Source: Liolophura sinensis (Eukaryota; Mollusca; Polyplacophora; Chitonida; Chitonidae). Taken from it: a stretch of DNA of 64,000 nt. Made by a program: the position numbers and the translations under genes. The DNA is taken from positions 11,716,281 to 11,780,280 of the forward strand of contig NC_088301.1 of the NCBI RefSeq assembly GCF_032854445.1. The letters run 5' to 3'. The notes beneath the pieces are model-generated. The model searched no databases, was not told the DNA's origin, and worked only from the letters and a program-made list of their open reading frames with translations. Below, piece after piece: positions 20,579 to 33,175 of this stretch (position 1 is the stretch's first letter; each line of letters opens with the position of its first letter).

Positions 20579-23500
20579 CACTCAAATCGGCGAGAGTGAG
20601 GTTTGAAGATTTCCCAACCAGTCACACCTTTATTTTTATTTATGATTTAAAACGAAGAAAGTATCAAGTCATACAGGCGAGCTAATGACTACTTCACTGA
20701 TTGTTTAAATTCACTAGCTAGACGAGCTGAATGCATTATGCGGGGAACAACGTTGCCCGTTTACAGACCCAGAAATTTATGTAACAATTAAATCATTAAA
20801 TGCTTTACAGTGATAAAGATCTGAATGACAAATATACGTCAAGCTCTTTAGTTTAACCATATATATATGGTTAAATTAGGTATAAAAATTACTGAGAAAG
20901 GGTACAATAATCTGAGTAATATGGCACCTAAAATCACTAGACAAATCACTAGAGTTCATGCATTTTTTTTTGCCAACACCCATTCTCCGCTGAATTACGC
21001 CATACGAGTCCAATCTTTACGAGCTGTCAGAGCTTCGCCATTTAGTTCAGCGTTAAAAAAGCTACATGGGTGACATCAAGCATATCGCATTTCTGCACTA
21101 AATGGTTTGCTGTCCCGCGTACGGTTGTAAAAACAGGTATTTGAAGAACCCTGGACTTAGTGTTTTTCAGTTTCCAGGCGATTTAGTCCCAAGGAATGCG
21201 TGGATTTATAGCACAAGAAGGAAGGATTTTGTACCCACCAAAAACAACCGTACGTGATCACGCCATTTTACAGCTAAAAACTGCGACAGGAATACAGCTG
21301 AATTTCCACAACGCCACCTGCACAAAGTATTAAATGCTGTTAACTAGGAAGTCTCTGTACACTAACGCCGACGCCCCCATCCTACATATATTTGCTTTGT
21401 GCACGTCTCTGATCGCAATGCTGACGGTACCATATATCGGTAGTTGTCATTCATATAGGTATGAATTTAGAATCCCTGGTGGAATAAAATAATATCTATT
21501 GTGAAGCGCACAGAAGGAAAGAAAAGCAAATAAATATTAAATCTTAAAATTAACACACGATATATAGTGTCACATAGGGTAAATTCACAGCTTGTCAGAC
21601 CGTGTATTGCCAGTGCGGTTGGAAATGCCCTGACAAAGATTAAATCCATGGTGTGAAAACTCGGAATCTGAAGTCTGCCCAGAGATGCCAGTATCATACA
21701 TCGGAACTTGAACGTCGTCCACTATGGGTTAAAATCGATACATCAGTATATTTCATTCTTTGTATACATATAATCCATCTCAAAAATGACATCGCTGTGA
21801 TACAAATTCCCAGGACATTAAGGCCAGCTGGACTGAGGCTGGCCATCTATGACGCCTGAACCGCACCAGGCGGTGATGGACTGATTCAATCTGTCTTCGA
21901 GGTGTAGCTCGATCTGCGTCACGGATCGGTCCATAACTATAGGGATGTTATCAACATCAGGTAACGACTCACCACCGGCTTGTATGGTCAGCATAAAGCA
22001 CGTCAGGAGATATGACACGGAATTCTTTGTCAGAATTGGTTGTACGCGAAGGCTTGAACCTGAACGACTTACTGCACTCAGAGATTTGATCTATTCATAA
22101 TGCTAGAAATATTCCGTTATTGCGGCGGATTTTTCTGTTAAATGCAACACACATATATTAATTCATCACAAAGATACGGTAAGACTAACATAATATTGTG
22201 TTGAATCAGACAGAATACATTCTAGCATCACTCAGACAAAAGACTTCGTGTTAAAATTAACAGATTTTGAGTTTCCTCAAATACAGTACTATCACGTGGA
22301 CGTTTTCTGTCTGAATGTACACTTATATAAACTTTCATCAATCATGTACATTTGCATTCTACAGATACACGTGGAAAACAAGTTCAAGTTCCCAGTCGTC
22401 AAACCTCTGTGTGCACACACTTCCGACACCGCAGGCCAGTTTTCCTAAAATGTGGACAACTCTGTTCTTCAGCCTGGACTGATATGTTTCTTCCTATAAC
22501 GTTTCCAACGCCTCCCATTACATGCAAGATCTGGCTATTTTCCTGCGTTCCATACTATATTGACTGCGTCACAAGTCTTAGATTTAGTTATCTGTATAAC
22601 CACAGATTTGACAAACCCATGGCTATTCCTCAGCATGATAGGCGTGTTTGTACACATTTGAAAAGTTTATTTTATCAGTTTATTCCAAGATGTTTGAGGT
22701 TTGCAATTTCAAACTGTGGTTAGTAAAACCGATATGAAATTTCGTTAACATTTCAGGTACTCCATGCGGTTGCTTTTTTATCAACGGGGCCTGCAATAAT
22801 CCGTTGAAAAAAATGATCGATGCATTGTATTAAAGGGCCTGTTGCGAAAGGACTAGAAGCTTCCAACATTCTTTCGGTCGTATCACGAGAGTATACACTA
22901 GTGGTTGACCGGCCCTTAAGCCGGTTGGAAGTGCTGCCTTACTAGAAAATGACACCCAAAGACACCAGATCTGATACCTCATTCATGCAGTCACAGTATA
23001 CTAATCCAGGCCTAATGCTAACATCCTGCCGAATGAAATTTTGGAAAAGTTTGTATGCGGATGACAATATTTTGCTGTGAACTATTACTTATTTTTGAAT
23101 AATATAAACTGTGAACAATAAAGTTCTGAGTTTACATTTGTAAGACACATACCTGTGCAAGAACAATTTTAAGTATATATAAGAATGGAATTATTTTTAA
23201 ACAATTTTTGCTGTGAATAACCTGTATAACAATCATAATAAAGTTAACGAGAAAGATTATTTACTACCCTGTGTGAATTCATGTTTAATTTAGCACAATA
23301 AAATAAACCACGAAGCTTTATTGTGGATGTGAAGGAGAAGTTTATTATGTCACATATACACATAAAAATGACAACTTATGACAAAATTATGAAACGTCTA
23401 TTAGACTGATATACGGCATCACATGTCACCGAACTTATAGCCGGTACTTGGAGAGGGAAGTGACCGCGGTTAGGGTAGTCATAGGCTGGCCCTTTCTTTC

Positions 23501-23815
23501 GATCATATGAAATGCAAACACTTATGCACCATACTTGGAGAGTGGCAGTGATGCGAGTGGGATAGGTTTAGATTGGCATCTTCATTGCTTTTGTGATGAC
23601 AGAGGAGAACGTAAAGCATTTGAAATCAGTTAGACCCGTGTCGTAACTAATCATGAGCTTCTAATCAGCGGCTTATCGAATACGAAAAACATACATGTAA
23701 ATGTACATATACACATGTACAAATTATATTAATATTAAATCTGTTTGAATAATGAGAAAAGTGAAATTAAGAATTAAAATAAACTTAAATGAATAATTGA
23801 ACTGTATAGGGGATA
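20579..23815. other. Intergenic, no gene recognised
   Basis: AT-rich; ORFs of up to 123 codons show no domain I know. No repeat family was recognised apart from short poly-T runs. Confidence 0.4.
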
Positions 23816-24072
23816 GGGGCATCCGTGGCGTAGATAGTTAGCGCGCTAGCGCAGCGTAATGATCCAGGAGCCTCTCACCATTGCGGTTGCTGTGAGTTCA
23901 AGTCCGGCTCATGCTGGCTTCCTCTCTGGCCTTACGTGGGAACCTGCGGATGGTTGTGGATTTTCCCCAGGTTCTGCCCGGTTTTCTTTCACCATAATGC
24001 TGGCCGCTGTCGTATAAGTGAAATATTCTTGAGTACGGCGTAAAACACCAATCAAATAAATAAATAAATATT
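23816..24072 (+). repeat. SINE-A copy with tRNA-like head
   Basis: Begins ggggcatccgtggcg, has agcgcgctagcgcagcgtaa and the B-box gagttcaagtcc, and ends in the standard tail with an aaataaat run. One of the most complete copies, though about 25 bp of the body is missing. Confidence 0.88.
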
Positions 24073-24800
24073 TTAGAGATAAATAATATTATAAGTGAAC
24101 GTAATTTTAGCACAAACCGTTTTATAATCAGTAACAATTTACAACATTTTAATAACGGATAAAGGAAATGTGACGGCAACAATATATGCGATACATCATT
24201 TTACAATTATATGGACAACACAACACATAATCATGCAATTTGCAATATGTTGAATTGACAGTAAATGAGGGTTAAACAGGGTATATCGGGACGCTGTGCA
24301 TGACACCAGGGATGACGGGCCATCTCGACATTGTACACTAATATACCGGGTCGACAAGTACTTTTTCTTTTCTCCCAAGTGCTGAATGTCAATATAAGCG
24401 ATTTCTGATCACATTTTAGTGTCGGGTCTGGTAGTCAAAGTGAAGTATTGATATTTCCAAGTGGCATATACAGGAAAACAGATTGTACTGACGTTTCACT
24501 ATTATAATCCACACAACGCTATTTATGAAAGATGGATAAAACAATGCCAGTCGTGAATCATAAAGTCACGTCAGGTAAAGAGAGAACTTTGCAGAAAATA
24601 GCGACTTCCATACACAGTATCTAGTCTAGACATTTTACATTTAAATAACCGGCATTCCCACAATTTGTGGTCCGTGGTGTTGAGTGTAAACGAAGCACAC
24701 ATGTCCATGGTCAAACAGAGAGAACTACAAATCATCGGGCTCATGGTCGATGTTGAATAAAATGGTGGATCCGAGGGCATAAGGTCTGTCTGGTATAAGG
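24073..24800. other. Intergenic; weak Cys-rich ORF on the - strand
   Basis: At 24,600-24,725 (-) a frame reads CSSLCLTMDMCASFTLN then WECRLFKC, a spacing reminiscent of PAN/apple-type exons. No convincing splice sites, so not called as a gene. Confidence 0.2.
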
Positions 24801-24804
24801 TGAA

Positions 24805-25155
24805 GATATCCTGAAACAGAACAGTGGATATTCAGAAAGAGAACATTTTCTGCAAAAGAACAGGGGATACTGAGAAAGAGAACATAACCTTCAAAAGAAC
24901 AGGGGATACTGAGAAAGAGAACATGTTCTAACACAGAACATGTTCTAATACAGAACAGTGGATACTTAGAAAGAAAACATGTTTTGACAAAGACCAATAG
25001 ATATTGAGAAAGAGAACATGTCCTGAAAAAGAGCAGTTGACATGGAAAAGCAAAATGTGTCCGAAGACAGAGCAGTTTTTATTAAGAAAGAAAGTGTGTA
25101 CTGAAACAGAACAGTTGAGAAAGAAACATTTCTTGAAACATAACAGTGAATACTA
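24805..25155. repeat. Minisatellite, about 43-bp degenerate unit
   Basis: About eight imperfect units of the form gaacagtggatactgagaaagagaacat followed by a variable 12-15 bp. Two adjacent units near 24,860-24,920 are almost identical; units decay towards 25,150. Confidence 0.8.
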
Positions 25156-25867
25156 AAAACACAAAAAATAAAATATGACCAGGCACATTAATCCAAGAGT
25201 GTGACTGATTTACTGACTGATTATAGTTAATCGCTCTGCTCAAGAATCTTTCTCTTACACGATGGCGCAAGTCTTAAGGTTTGGCATAAATGTTCAACTT
25301 TCCATAAATGATTCACAGATTCTGATCGCAAGAATTTATCCAAAGTTGCTTTTCGGTGAGATTAACAAAATGTAGCATGTAAACATTTGTAAACTACTGA
25401 TAATTTTAGTTTTACATGTTAGACTACTTTAATTTTAAAAAATGCTTGTAAAAGGAATTGTATTTTATACTCTGACACGGTGCTACATCTGTGCCAATAT
25501 TCCCGGAACCCTGGCGATTTTGTTCATATAGGCTAGCACACATCGTCATGGGTTTGGCACGTATTGTTTCCATCTACGAGTTACATTCTCAATGAGCCAG
25601 GTGTTTTCTTCTTAATATGTCTTCTCTTCTTGGGTATGATCGCCCGAGTGTGCATTGTCATCCTGGTTCTTGAGCCTGGCGAATGAAAACACTTAGACAA
25701 TGAAGCCCTGGAACCAGCATTGCCCATTGCATGCCTCGTGTCTTTCTCGGCCATTCAAATGCCACATGGCTATACGAGTTTGCACACTTAACAGCTCCAG
25801 TAATACCCAAGTATAACAAACGGTCCATTTAAACAATTGTTCTATTTGGACGGTTCTGTTCCGCGAC
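25156..25867. other. Intergenic, nothing recognised
   Basis: No gene or repeat supported. Confidence 0.4.
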
Positions 25868-26070
25868 TACAGGCGATTTACAACGGTCATTGTGAGTTCA
25901 AATCCAGCTCCTGCTGGTTTCCTCTTTGGTTGCATGCAAAATATAATCCAGCAACCTGCGTATGGTCGGGATTTTCCTCTGGTTCTGTCCGGTTCCCTGG
26001 CACCATATTGCTATCAGCCTTGGTATAAGTGATATACGTATGGTGTAAAAAATCAATCGAAAGATAAATT
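25868..26070 (+). repeat. SINE-A, old divergent copy
   Basis: gagttcaaatccagctcctg, ccagcaacctgcgtatggtc and ggtgtaaaaaatcaatc align with the SINE-A body, with far more differences than other copies. Confidence 0.65.
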
Positions 26071-26469
26071 AATTATAAACTGAATTTTTAGCCATTTCCC
26101 ACAATATTACCAAACGCCACAATGGTTTGATATTATCCATGGAAGCTTTGCTTTTCTGGTACCAGTTCTTTTGGATGACAAGAACCAGATATTAATTCAT
26201 GTGATTCAAATTACCGCACATTAGTGCAAACTGCGTTTTTTACCGAACTCAAAATCCCAGATTATCATGTTCTCTGGATTTATGACTTTGAGAAAACAAA
26301 GGTAAGCTTATGAAAAGGCATCTCTTAAATGTATTTCTTTATCTCTATTTGGTTTTTGATAAGACTGATGTTATCTAAAACAGTTGTAATGTTTATACGA
26401 TTACAGACAATACTGCTTTGACATATCGGACATTTTGTATTTAGGGAAACACACTACTGATCCGGCCTA

Positions 26470-26746
26470 TATTTATTTATTTATTTGATTGGTGTTTTAC
26501 GCCCTACTCAAGAATACATGTACTTCACTTATACGACGGCGGCCAGCATTGTGGTGGGAGGAAACCGGGCAGTGCCCAGGGGAAACCCACGGCCATCCAC
26601 AGGTTGGTGGCAGACCTTCCCACGTACGGCCGGAGAGGAAGCCAGCATGAGCTGGACTTGAACTCACAGCAACCGCATTGGTGAGAGACTACTGGGTCAT
26701 TACGCTGCGCTAGCGCGCTAACCAACTGAGCCACGGAGGCCCCCTC
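26470..26746 (-). repeat. SINE-A copy, full length
   Basis: Read on the - strand it runs from ggggcctccgtggctcag (A-box-like), through gagttcaagtccagctc (B-box), to the gtaaaacaccaatcaaataa tail. It is the best copy for the head sequence, which resembles a tRNA. Confidence 0.9.
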
Positions 26747-27662
26747 CGGCTTCTACATGTGGCCCATGGGACAGACCAGATATACGTACCACCTGAGGTG
26801 GCCAAACCTAATTGGTACCAACATGTTTGTAGGGTCAGTAGACATAAATTAAGACATGAGAGCCTTTCTGCAATAGCTTTATCACATTTTTGAAAAAATG
26901 AAAAATTACCACATAAGGTGTTGCGCAAATTACGAAAGGCAAGAGAAACGTCAATATATCGTGGTCTCAGTTAATAGTATACTAAGACCAATTTAAAAGG
27001 GTGGTTTGTATTATAAATGAAGCAAAACAATTTAGCAGTCTGTATTTAATGTAAGCTATTTGCTGAATATTCAGTTGGCCTGTACATTTACATGTAGATT
27101 TCCAGCTGGGTTGATAACAGTTTATCAACAGTTTATATGCCCAGCTGTGTACTTGTTTTACCTACGCCCATTATTACGGTGAGTTAAGGTAGATTTGCTT
27201 AGGTTACTAGACGTTCATGTCATTTCCTTTTCCTTTGATCTACATGTTGGAAAACTACAAGGTCAGAGCAAACCCTTGATCAGAGTTTTTGTTTTTCCAT
27301 TAAGAATACTGGTAAGTGAAACTCTTTGCAGTGTAAATGTCTACTTTGACAAACAAGAAACACATCCCCCCCCTCTTAAAAATAAAATAAAATAAAACCA
27401 CTATTATATCGTGTTTTCAAATTTTTACAACCTTGTAAATTGCCTTTAAAACATTGGATACTTGAGTAACCTCTTCTAACCATATTGTGAACTGTGACGT
27501 CACATAGGATTTTTGTCCTTGATAAATGCAGACTGCTAAACTACTACATTAAAATGCAGACATACTTGTATAGAGCCATAAACACATTAACTGAATAGAC
27601 CCCGAAAGGAAAGACCTCTAAAAATCGAAGAAGACACCACTAAACAGACCACTTAAATATAA
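26747..27662. other. Intergenic, nothing recognised
   Basis: No supported gene. Short C-run and A-run low-complexity sequence at about 27,365-27,395. Confidence 0.4.
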
Positions 27663-28045
27663 ATATGCATAAAAATATTTTCATTTATTTTTTTAGATTT
27701 TTGTGAATAGAGTGAAAGGCGTTCAAACATTTGAATTCTAAGGTAGGCTTTATGGACCATACTCTCAGAGTTTTGGAACTTTGACATCACAGAAAGTTTT
27801 TCTAATCATGGCATGAATGATGGAGTAACTCTTTTACCCATGATTAAAGATCACAAAAATAATGTTCCCAAAAATTCCTTCCTTCTTGTGAACAACAGAA
27901 AAAATAGGTGATGTGACGTCAGAGTTCCCAGATATCGTAAATATGGCTCATAAAGCCCACCATAGTATTCCAATATTTGAATGACTTTCAACGCTCCTAA
28001 AAAAATCTGAAAAAATAAATAAATGTATTTTTACGCATAATTCTC
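27663..28045. mobile_element. Palindromic MITE (foldback element), copy 1
   Basis: About 380 bp whose two ends, roughly 100 bp each, are inverted copies of each other (outer atgc-taaaaata-atttatt; inner gctttatg near cata). It matches 46,105-46,500 along its full length at about 75-80 percent by eye. It has no coding capacity; the transposase that moved it is unknown. Confidence 0.75.
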
Positions 28046-29250
28046 ACTGTCTGTCTCACATAATTTGAGATACCGTCGTTGAATATTACAGGGCTTGTAA
28101 ATCAATTGATTTTACGCCTGTGATGGTCCGTTAATGATACAGACCTGCCCCATAACACTTTGTGAAATGGCCCTTCGGCTACACGTGACTAAATCGTTCT
28201 AAACGACCTCAAAATGATGTCTTACGGAGTAGTTCTGTGTTATCACATGTCATTTCATGGAGTGAATGGATAAAGGCTACGGCACAGCTTAAGCCACGCA
28301 ATCTGATAGCAACCTGTTTTAATTCGATAAAATTCTCAATATGGCTGCCTCGACTCATACAAGACAATTGTGCAATGTTCTCATTTTGTTATACATGTTA
28401 TTCAGTGAAATCTCATAAAAATGATGATACTTTTGAGTAAGCTTGAGTATCCTGGTTTTGATAGGCAGATGTGTTTTAGTCAGATGTTGTCTTGTCTCTT
28501 AAAGTGCTGGAGTTGTGAAGTTCATGTACAAGTGCAACGAGTACTTACCGAACACGCCAGACCGCTATTCCTATTGTCACTATCTGTAAAAGTAAGTATA
28601 ACCGGACAAAAAATATATAATATATAGATATAAAAATAAAACTGTCGACAAATAAATGGACGCTAACTTTATTTACTCAGTCTCGTTATATCACTTTTAT
28701 GCAATGAGAATGACGTAAAGGTAAGTTGCATGATTTTCAACAAAGAAATAATAAAAATAGTGTTAGTATAAGAGATGGTTACCACTGAATGATCGCCCCT
28801 GTGTTGTCAATTTATATGAGTGAGTGGAGCGTTGTAGATGTCTTTATCATGGCTTGTAAGTGAGGCATCACTAATATGGTGACACTGATAAGGGTCTGCT
28901 ACAGTGTATTGATAGGTTATTGCACGAATACGATGTGGACTTGAAGCGTGAACGAGATTGCGTTTATACACTTAACATGAAACATGGTCATCTTTTCCAT
29001 ACACAGTGGTGTCATCTTTTCCATACACAGTAACATCGCCCGGAATAAAACAGATTGTTTGCTATATGACGTTTTGGGACACTTCAGCTGTAGAGGATGT
29101 ACCAAAGCGTTTATATCGTCTACGTTCCACGTTTACACTTGATAGCTTTGTTCGGTGCGTGATTGTCGATACATAGGTGTGTTTCATCTGAATTCTTTGG
29201 CTTAGGCGTTGCACGGATAGGTGACATTCACCGTGTTGAGCCGTCAACTG
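28046..29250. other. Intergenic, nothing recognised
   Basis: Short tandem duplication cttttccatacacagt near 28,990-29,030 (two copies). No gene supported. Confidence 0.4.
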
Positions 29251-29352
29251 TGAAGACTGTACATTTGCATCACATTTAACTTGAAGTGGTAGGGCACAAA
29301 CAAGTGCGTAAGGGAACATTTTGACTTTTTTTGGTTTTAAAGTCACATCACT
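29251..29352 (+). repeat. Local direct repeat, copy 1
   Basis: About 100 bp sharing gaagact-tacatttgcatca and aagggaacattttg with 29,566-29,669. Confidence 0.7.
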
Positions 29353-29565
29353 GGCCCTGATAGCTTACCTTATAGTCCTTCAATTTGCCAATTTCAGAAG
29401 AAATATCTGAAAATTCATCAATCAGCTGATCTGTTGGTAGGCGGTTAATGGGTTGTTTGTATGATACAGATTTCTGTGTTTGAAGCAGCTCTAGCTTTTA
29501 TGCAGTCTGTAAACTCAGAGGGAAGTTTTACTCACTTCAGTGAAGTAGAATGTTGCCATTTTTTT

Positions 29566-29669
29566 TTTGAAGACTATACATTTGCATCAAATTTAAATTA
29601 AAGTGGTAGACCGTCAGCAGATGCATAAGGGAACATTTTGGCTTGTTTTGGTTTCAAAGTCACATCACC
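29566..29669 (+). repeat. Local direct repeat, copy 2
   Basis: See 29,251-29,352. A SINE-B copy begins at the end of this copy (after caaagtcacatcacc), while copy 1 continues with different sequence. Confidence 0.7.
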
Positions 29670-29945
29670 AGCCTGATGGCTCAGTCGGTAGAACCTTCAA
29701 AGAGGAAGTAACTTCCTCGCTTGGCGTTCAGTGTGAACAACTGTTGACCCATATCAGTGTAATGGTTTGGGCGAAGCGGCTCACTTGGTCTTCGGTAAAT
29801 CTTCTCACTAGATCAAAGAGTGGTGGAAATATGTCCGCAACAAGGAGGTACATCACATGCACTCTAAGGACGCCTTCGTCGTCATATTAATAAAAAATTG
29901 TTAGTACGACGTTAAACCCCAGGCACGCAGTTCACTCACTCTTTG
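29670..29945 (+). repeat. SINE-B copy 2
   Basis: tRNA-like head gatggctcagtcggtagaac, body taacttcctcgcttggcg and end agtacgacgttaaacccc with an actcactc tail. This copy best shows the family's polymerase III-type head. Confidence 0.8.
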
Positions 29946-30074
29946 TCACTTTTCCTTGTATTTTTGCGAACGTTTCTGTTCCCAAAATGATAACGCTGGC
30001 TCCAGAGTCAATCTAATACTGATTTATATTTCACAAATTTTAACCTATGTCAGTGGATGTTGATCAGCTGCTTT

Positions 30075-30960
30075 CTATACGTCCATGTCTACATCATCAA
30101 AAATTGACGAGTTCTCAAACAGCACATTGTTGGCATTTAGTGTTGAACTGGTACTATGAACAGTTTTCTGTTGACTTGATTGAGTAGGTGACATGAAATT
30201 TCTCAAAATGACGTAATTTGCCGCACGTATAAAAACAACATTTCTCGCTGGACAGGACTTGAAACCTCCCTTATGTGAATATTTACCACCACAGTCTCGG
30301 CAGATGTTGTTGCGTGTTCTTTTTGTATCAGTCTGTTTTTTTGTGTCCCTGTAGTAACTTACCATTAAAATTTCCCCTGTGAAGCTTGCGTAATTTCTTG
30401 TCTTTGAATCTTATTGGCGAACTGGTCCGATAAATTAGCTCTGTGAGAAGTTTGCACTATTCTTCAATACCGAGCTCTGGCCCGATGTTCTGACGTTTCC
30501 ATAGCCTACACAACTCTGCATTATTTATGATCTGATTTCTCTATCCGTGTCATGGAATTTATACACTTTTGCTACCTGCCGTAAACATGTGTGATAACTG
30601 TCCAGTGATTCACCGTGTTCCTGTTTCGATTGTCTCACTATGTAGACTTCATACTCCTGGTGAGATTAGGTTCAAAATAAGCCGTTTAGTTTAGTTTCCT
30701 CATTGTCATCAGTTTCTGTCAAAGATATCCGCGACATCTTCATCAGCCTAGTGTAAGAGCATAGCTCGTTTGCGTTTGGCTCATTTATGTCTATGGTCTT
30801 TAGACAGTTTTCTAATCTTGTTATCCATTTGTGCCATTGGAGTCCCAAGGAAGTTGGTTCACAGCCCATAACAAACATGAAGATATCGCAAATACGGAAA
30901 TGTAGATCACCATCTTTGTGGCAGTATTATCCAATTAGAATCCCAGCACCCTTCAATTCG
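30075..30960 (-). pseudogene. Gypsy-type gag remnant
   Basis: Three blocks in order on the - strand: LQWHKWITRLENCLK (about 30,830-30,790), YEVYIVRQSKQEHGESLDSY with a following DTDREIRS block (about 30,655-30,500), and a zinc-knuckle-like CRDCGGKYSH...CPA (about 30,305-30,250). These are the capsid and nucleocapsid landmarks of K02A2.6-like Ty3/Gypsy elements. Several stops and shifts break the frame, and no LTR or pol was found next to it, so this is an isolated old fragment. Confidence 0.75.
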
Positions 30961-31565
30961 GTGACAACTGATACACAAAATGGGGTTCTTCAATCTCTTG
31001 CAAAGGGAAGCAAATGCAGCGACCTACACCGCCTTAAATAACAGTACCACTGATTTCAATACTAAGACCTGTAATCATGAATAATCACAGCTGATATTCT
31101 GATTCATATAGGTAGAGGGCACTGCTGTTTTATGAGTTACAAGATATACGTCCTTCTGTACAGGCCTGGTGATCCCCATTGCATCATTTGCGCCTGTCTA
31201 ACATACAAGGAGGCACTGTTGTGATATACGACCGTTATAATAACATGGACAAGGACGTTCAACCGCCAAGAAACAGCCAGACAACAGCCTATCCAGAGAG
31301 GGGGGCGATGGGGGTGGGGGTAGATGTGATTTGCATTGGCTTTTTCCAAAAAACGATCCACATTACGTCCGCGTATAAAGGGATTCATTTTCCCGGACAA
31401 TGGTGAATGGGGCCCAGGCCGAAATGAATGTTGTTCTCTTACAATGCATTCAAGATGTGTTACCAGTTTGGTCAGAAAACGTATTTGTAAAGGCAGGAAT
31501 GAACAATAGTCTGCATAACAAAATTAGTTTGGGCGGGAAAGGTTCCCCATTAGCAAATATCTTAC

Positions 31566-31802
31566 CATTGCTTGGTCCAAAGACTTGCACTTCACACAGA
31601 CTCAGAAATTCGGTGTGCTGTATGGTAACCCTGACGTATCTGCCAGATATAGGTCCGCTTTGACAAGGGTAAGACACAGTCGAGTATGTAGCCTGGGAAT
31701 CTGCTCGTCCAGCACACAAGACTGGGTGACTCAGCGATCCGTCCTCTTCCAGAGAGCTCGCTACTTCGATGATGAAATTTCTTAAGCGGTTGGCCACAGA
31801 AT
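31566..31802 (-). CDS. Fucolectin-like gene, exon 3 (C-terminal half of F5/8 type C domain)
   Basis: 237-nt exon preceded by a ttctag acceptor and followed by a GTAAGA donor. It starts and ends in phase 1. It encodes VANRLRNFIIEV through GRYVRVTIQHTEFLSLCEVQVFG, the second half of a discoidin/F5-8 C domain with the typical final beta strands. It completes the domain begun in exon 2, 15 kb away. The ORF continues a little beyond the donor, but domain similarity ends at VFG-PSNG. A further exon is required for the stop codon; I could not identify it in the remaining 31 kb downstream, so the protein's C-terminus is unknown. Confidence 0.82.
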
Positions 31803-31864
31803 CTAGAAGAAAGGATGATTTTGGAGAAATAAATTTTTTGATTTTCTAGTTATTTGTAAGTGCA

Positions 31865-31960
31865 CATCACAGTTATGTGTGTATTTTTGGGGATTTACGT
31901 TGTGCTTAGCAATTTCCGGTCATATGACGACGAGGAGTCATTAGGTATGTGTGCATATAT
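31865..31960 (-). repeat. SINE-B 3' fragment
   Basis: Read on the - strand: cgtcgtcatatgaccgg and a degenerate acgtaaatcccc tail. Confidence 0.6.
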
Positions 31961-32007
31961 ACTGTATCTTCTTTTGGCAGGGTTCGGGAGCGGTAGGTCC
32001 AGTGTCA

Positions 32008-32268
32008 ATCCTGGGCCGAGTTACACCTAAGACTTTAAAAGAGGAAGTTGTAACTTTCCCGCTTGGCGTGCAGCATGAAAGGGATAATGAAACGACCGGT
32101 TGACCTCTATCGGTATAATGGCAAGAGCGGTGGAAATCCGTCCTACAACAAAGTGAACATTACATGCACTCTAAGAATTCCTTCATCGTCATATGGCTGA
32201 AAAATTGTTAAGTACGACTGAAAAATTAAGGACGACGTTAAACCCCAGTAACTCACTCACTCTTTTGG
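32008..32268 (+). repeat. SINE-B copy 3
   Basis: gaggaagttgtaactttccc, cgaccggttgacctctatc and a tail in which the aagtacgac segment is partly duplicated before gacgttaaacccc and actcactcactc. Confidence 0.8.
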
Positions 32269-32515
32269 CAGGGCGAGCCCATGCTGCCAAAGTGCTGCTG
32301 CTAATGAAGTAGCATGCCTAAGAATCCAAGCATGACACCCCATCCAGAATACTGACACCGGGACAACCAGCCATGTTTCCTTGCTCTTACCTCTCGGTGC
32401 TGCGCCGAGCGAGGCAGCAATTAGTACCATTTTTAAAGTCTTTGATCCGAATCTGCCAACTCTGAGGAGGACGCTCCTATCATTAGGCGGTTGATAACAG
32501 TGATGCATGTCTGGT
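32269..32515. repeat. Probable dispersed repeat of unknown family
   Basis: Segment with catgctgccaaagtgctgct, gacaccgggacaaccagc and tctttgatccgaatc. I associate this text with repeats in mollusc genomes, but there is no second copy in the window to prove it. Confidence 0.35.
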
Positions 32516-32831
32516 CAGTTATAAAAGTACCTTGATAGTACAACTAATTGTTACTCTCTCCAAACTTTTGCTGTAACGAAAAGATCCTGACAGCAAGAGA
32601 GCGTTATGGAAATGCGCTGTACTCGGGTACAAGTAGCACAAAGAAATAGTTTTTTCTGTGATCAAAATGAATGATTAGAGGCTAACATAATGACGTGATG
32701 CCGTCATATCACATAGCCTAACGGCGAAATATACGGTCCCTATGTATGCTCGAAACAGAGTTGAGTAAAAGGTTTTTTACTATACTAGACCCAAGAAAAA
32801 ATACTTCTTTGTAAACACTGATCACACAGTC

Positions 32832-33175
32832 TTATGAGTGAGTGATTCCTTAGGGTTTAACGTCGCACTTAACAATTTTTCAGTCATATGACGACAAACC
32901 TCATGTACGCGTAATGTGCCACCATGTTTCAGGACGGATTTCCACCGCTCCTTTTTCTGCTTCACAGAAACGACTTACCGAAGGCAAGTAAGTTGCACCA
33001 CCCAACCTATTATACTAATATTGGTCAACCAGTCGTTGGACTTTCTCTTAATGCTCAACGCCAGGCAAGGAAGCTAAAACTTCCCCTTTCTAAAGTCTTA
33101 GGGTGTTCATGATTCACCTTGATATTGAGCCCCCAATCTGGACATTCTACCAACTGAGTCATCGGTGCTGGTCAC
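32832..33175 (-). repeat. SINE-B copy 4, reverse orientation
   Basis: On the - strand: begins near gaccagcaccgatgactcag (tRNA-like head), and ends with cgtcatatgactgaaaaatt, aagtgcgacgttaaacccta and a cactcac tail. Confidence 0.75.
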
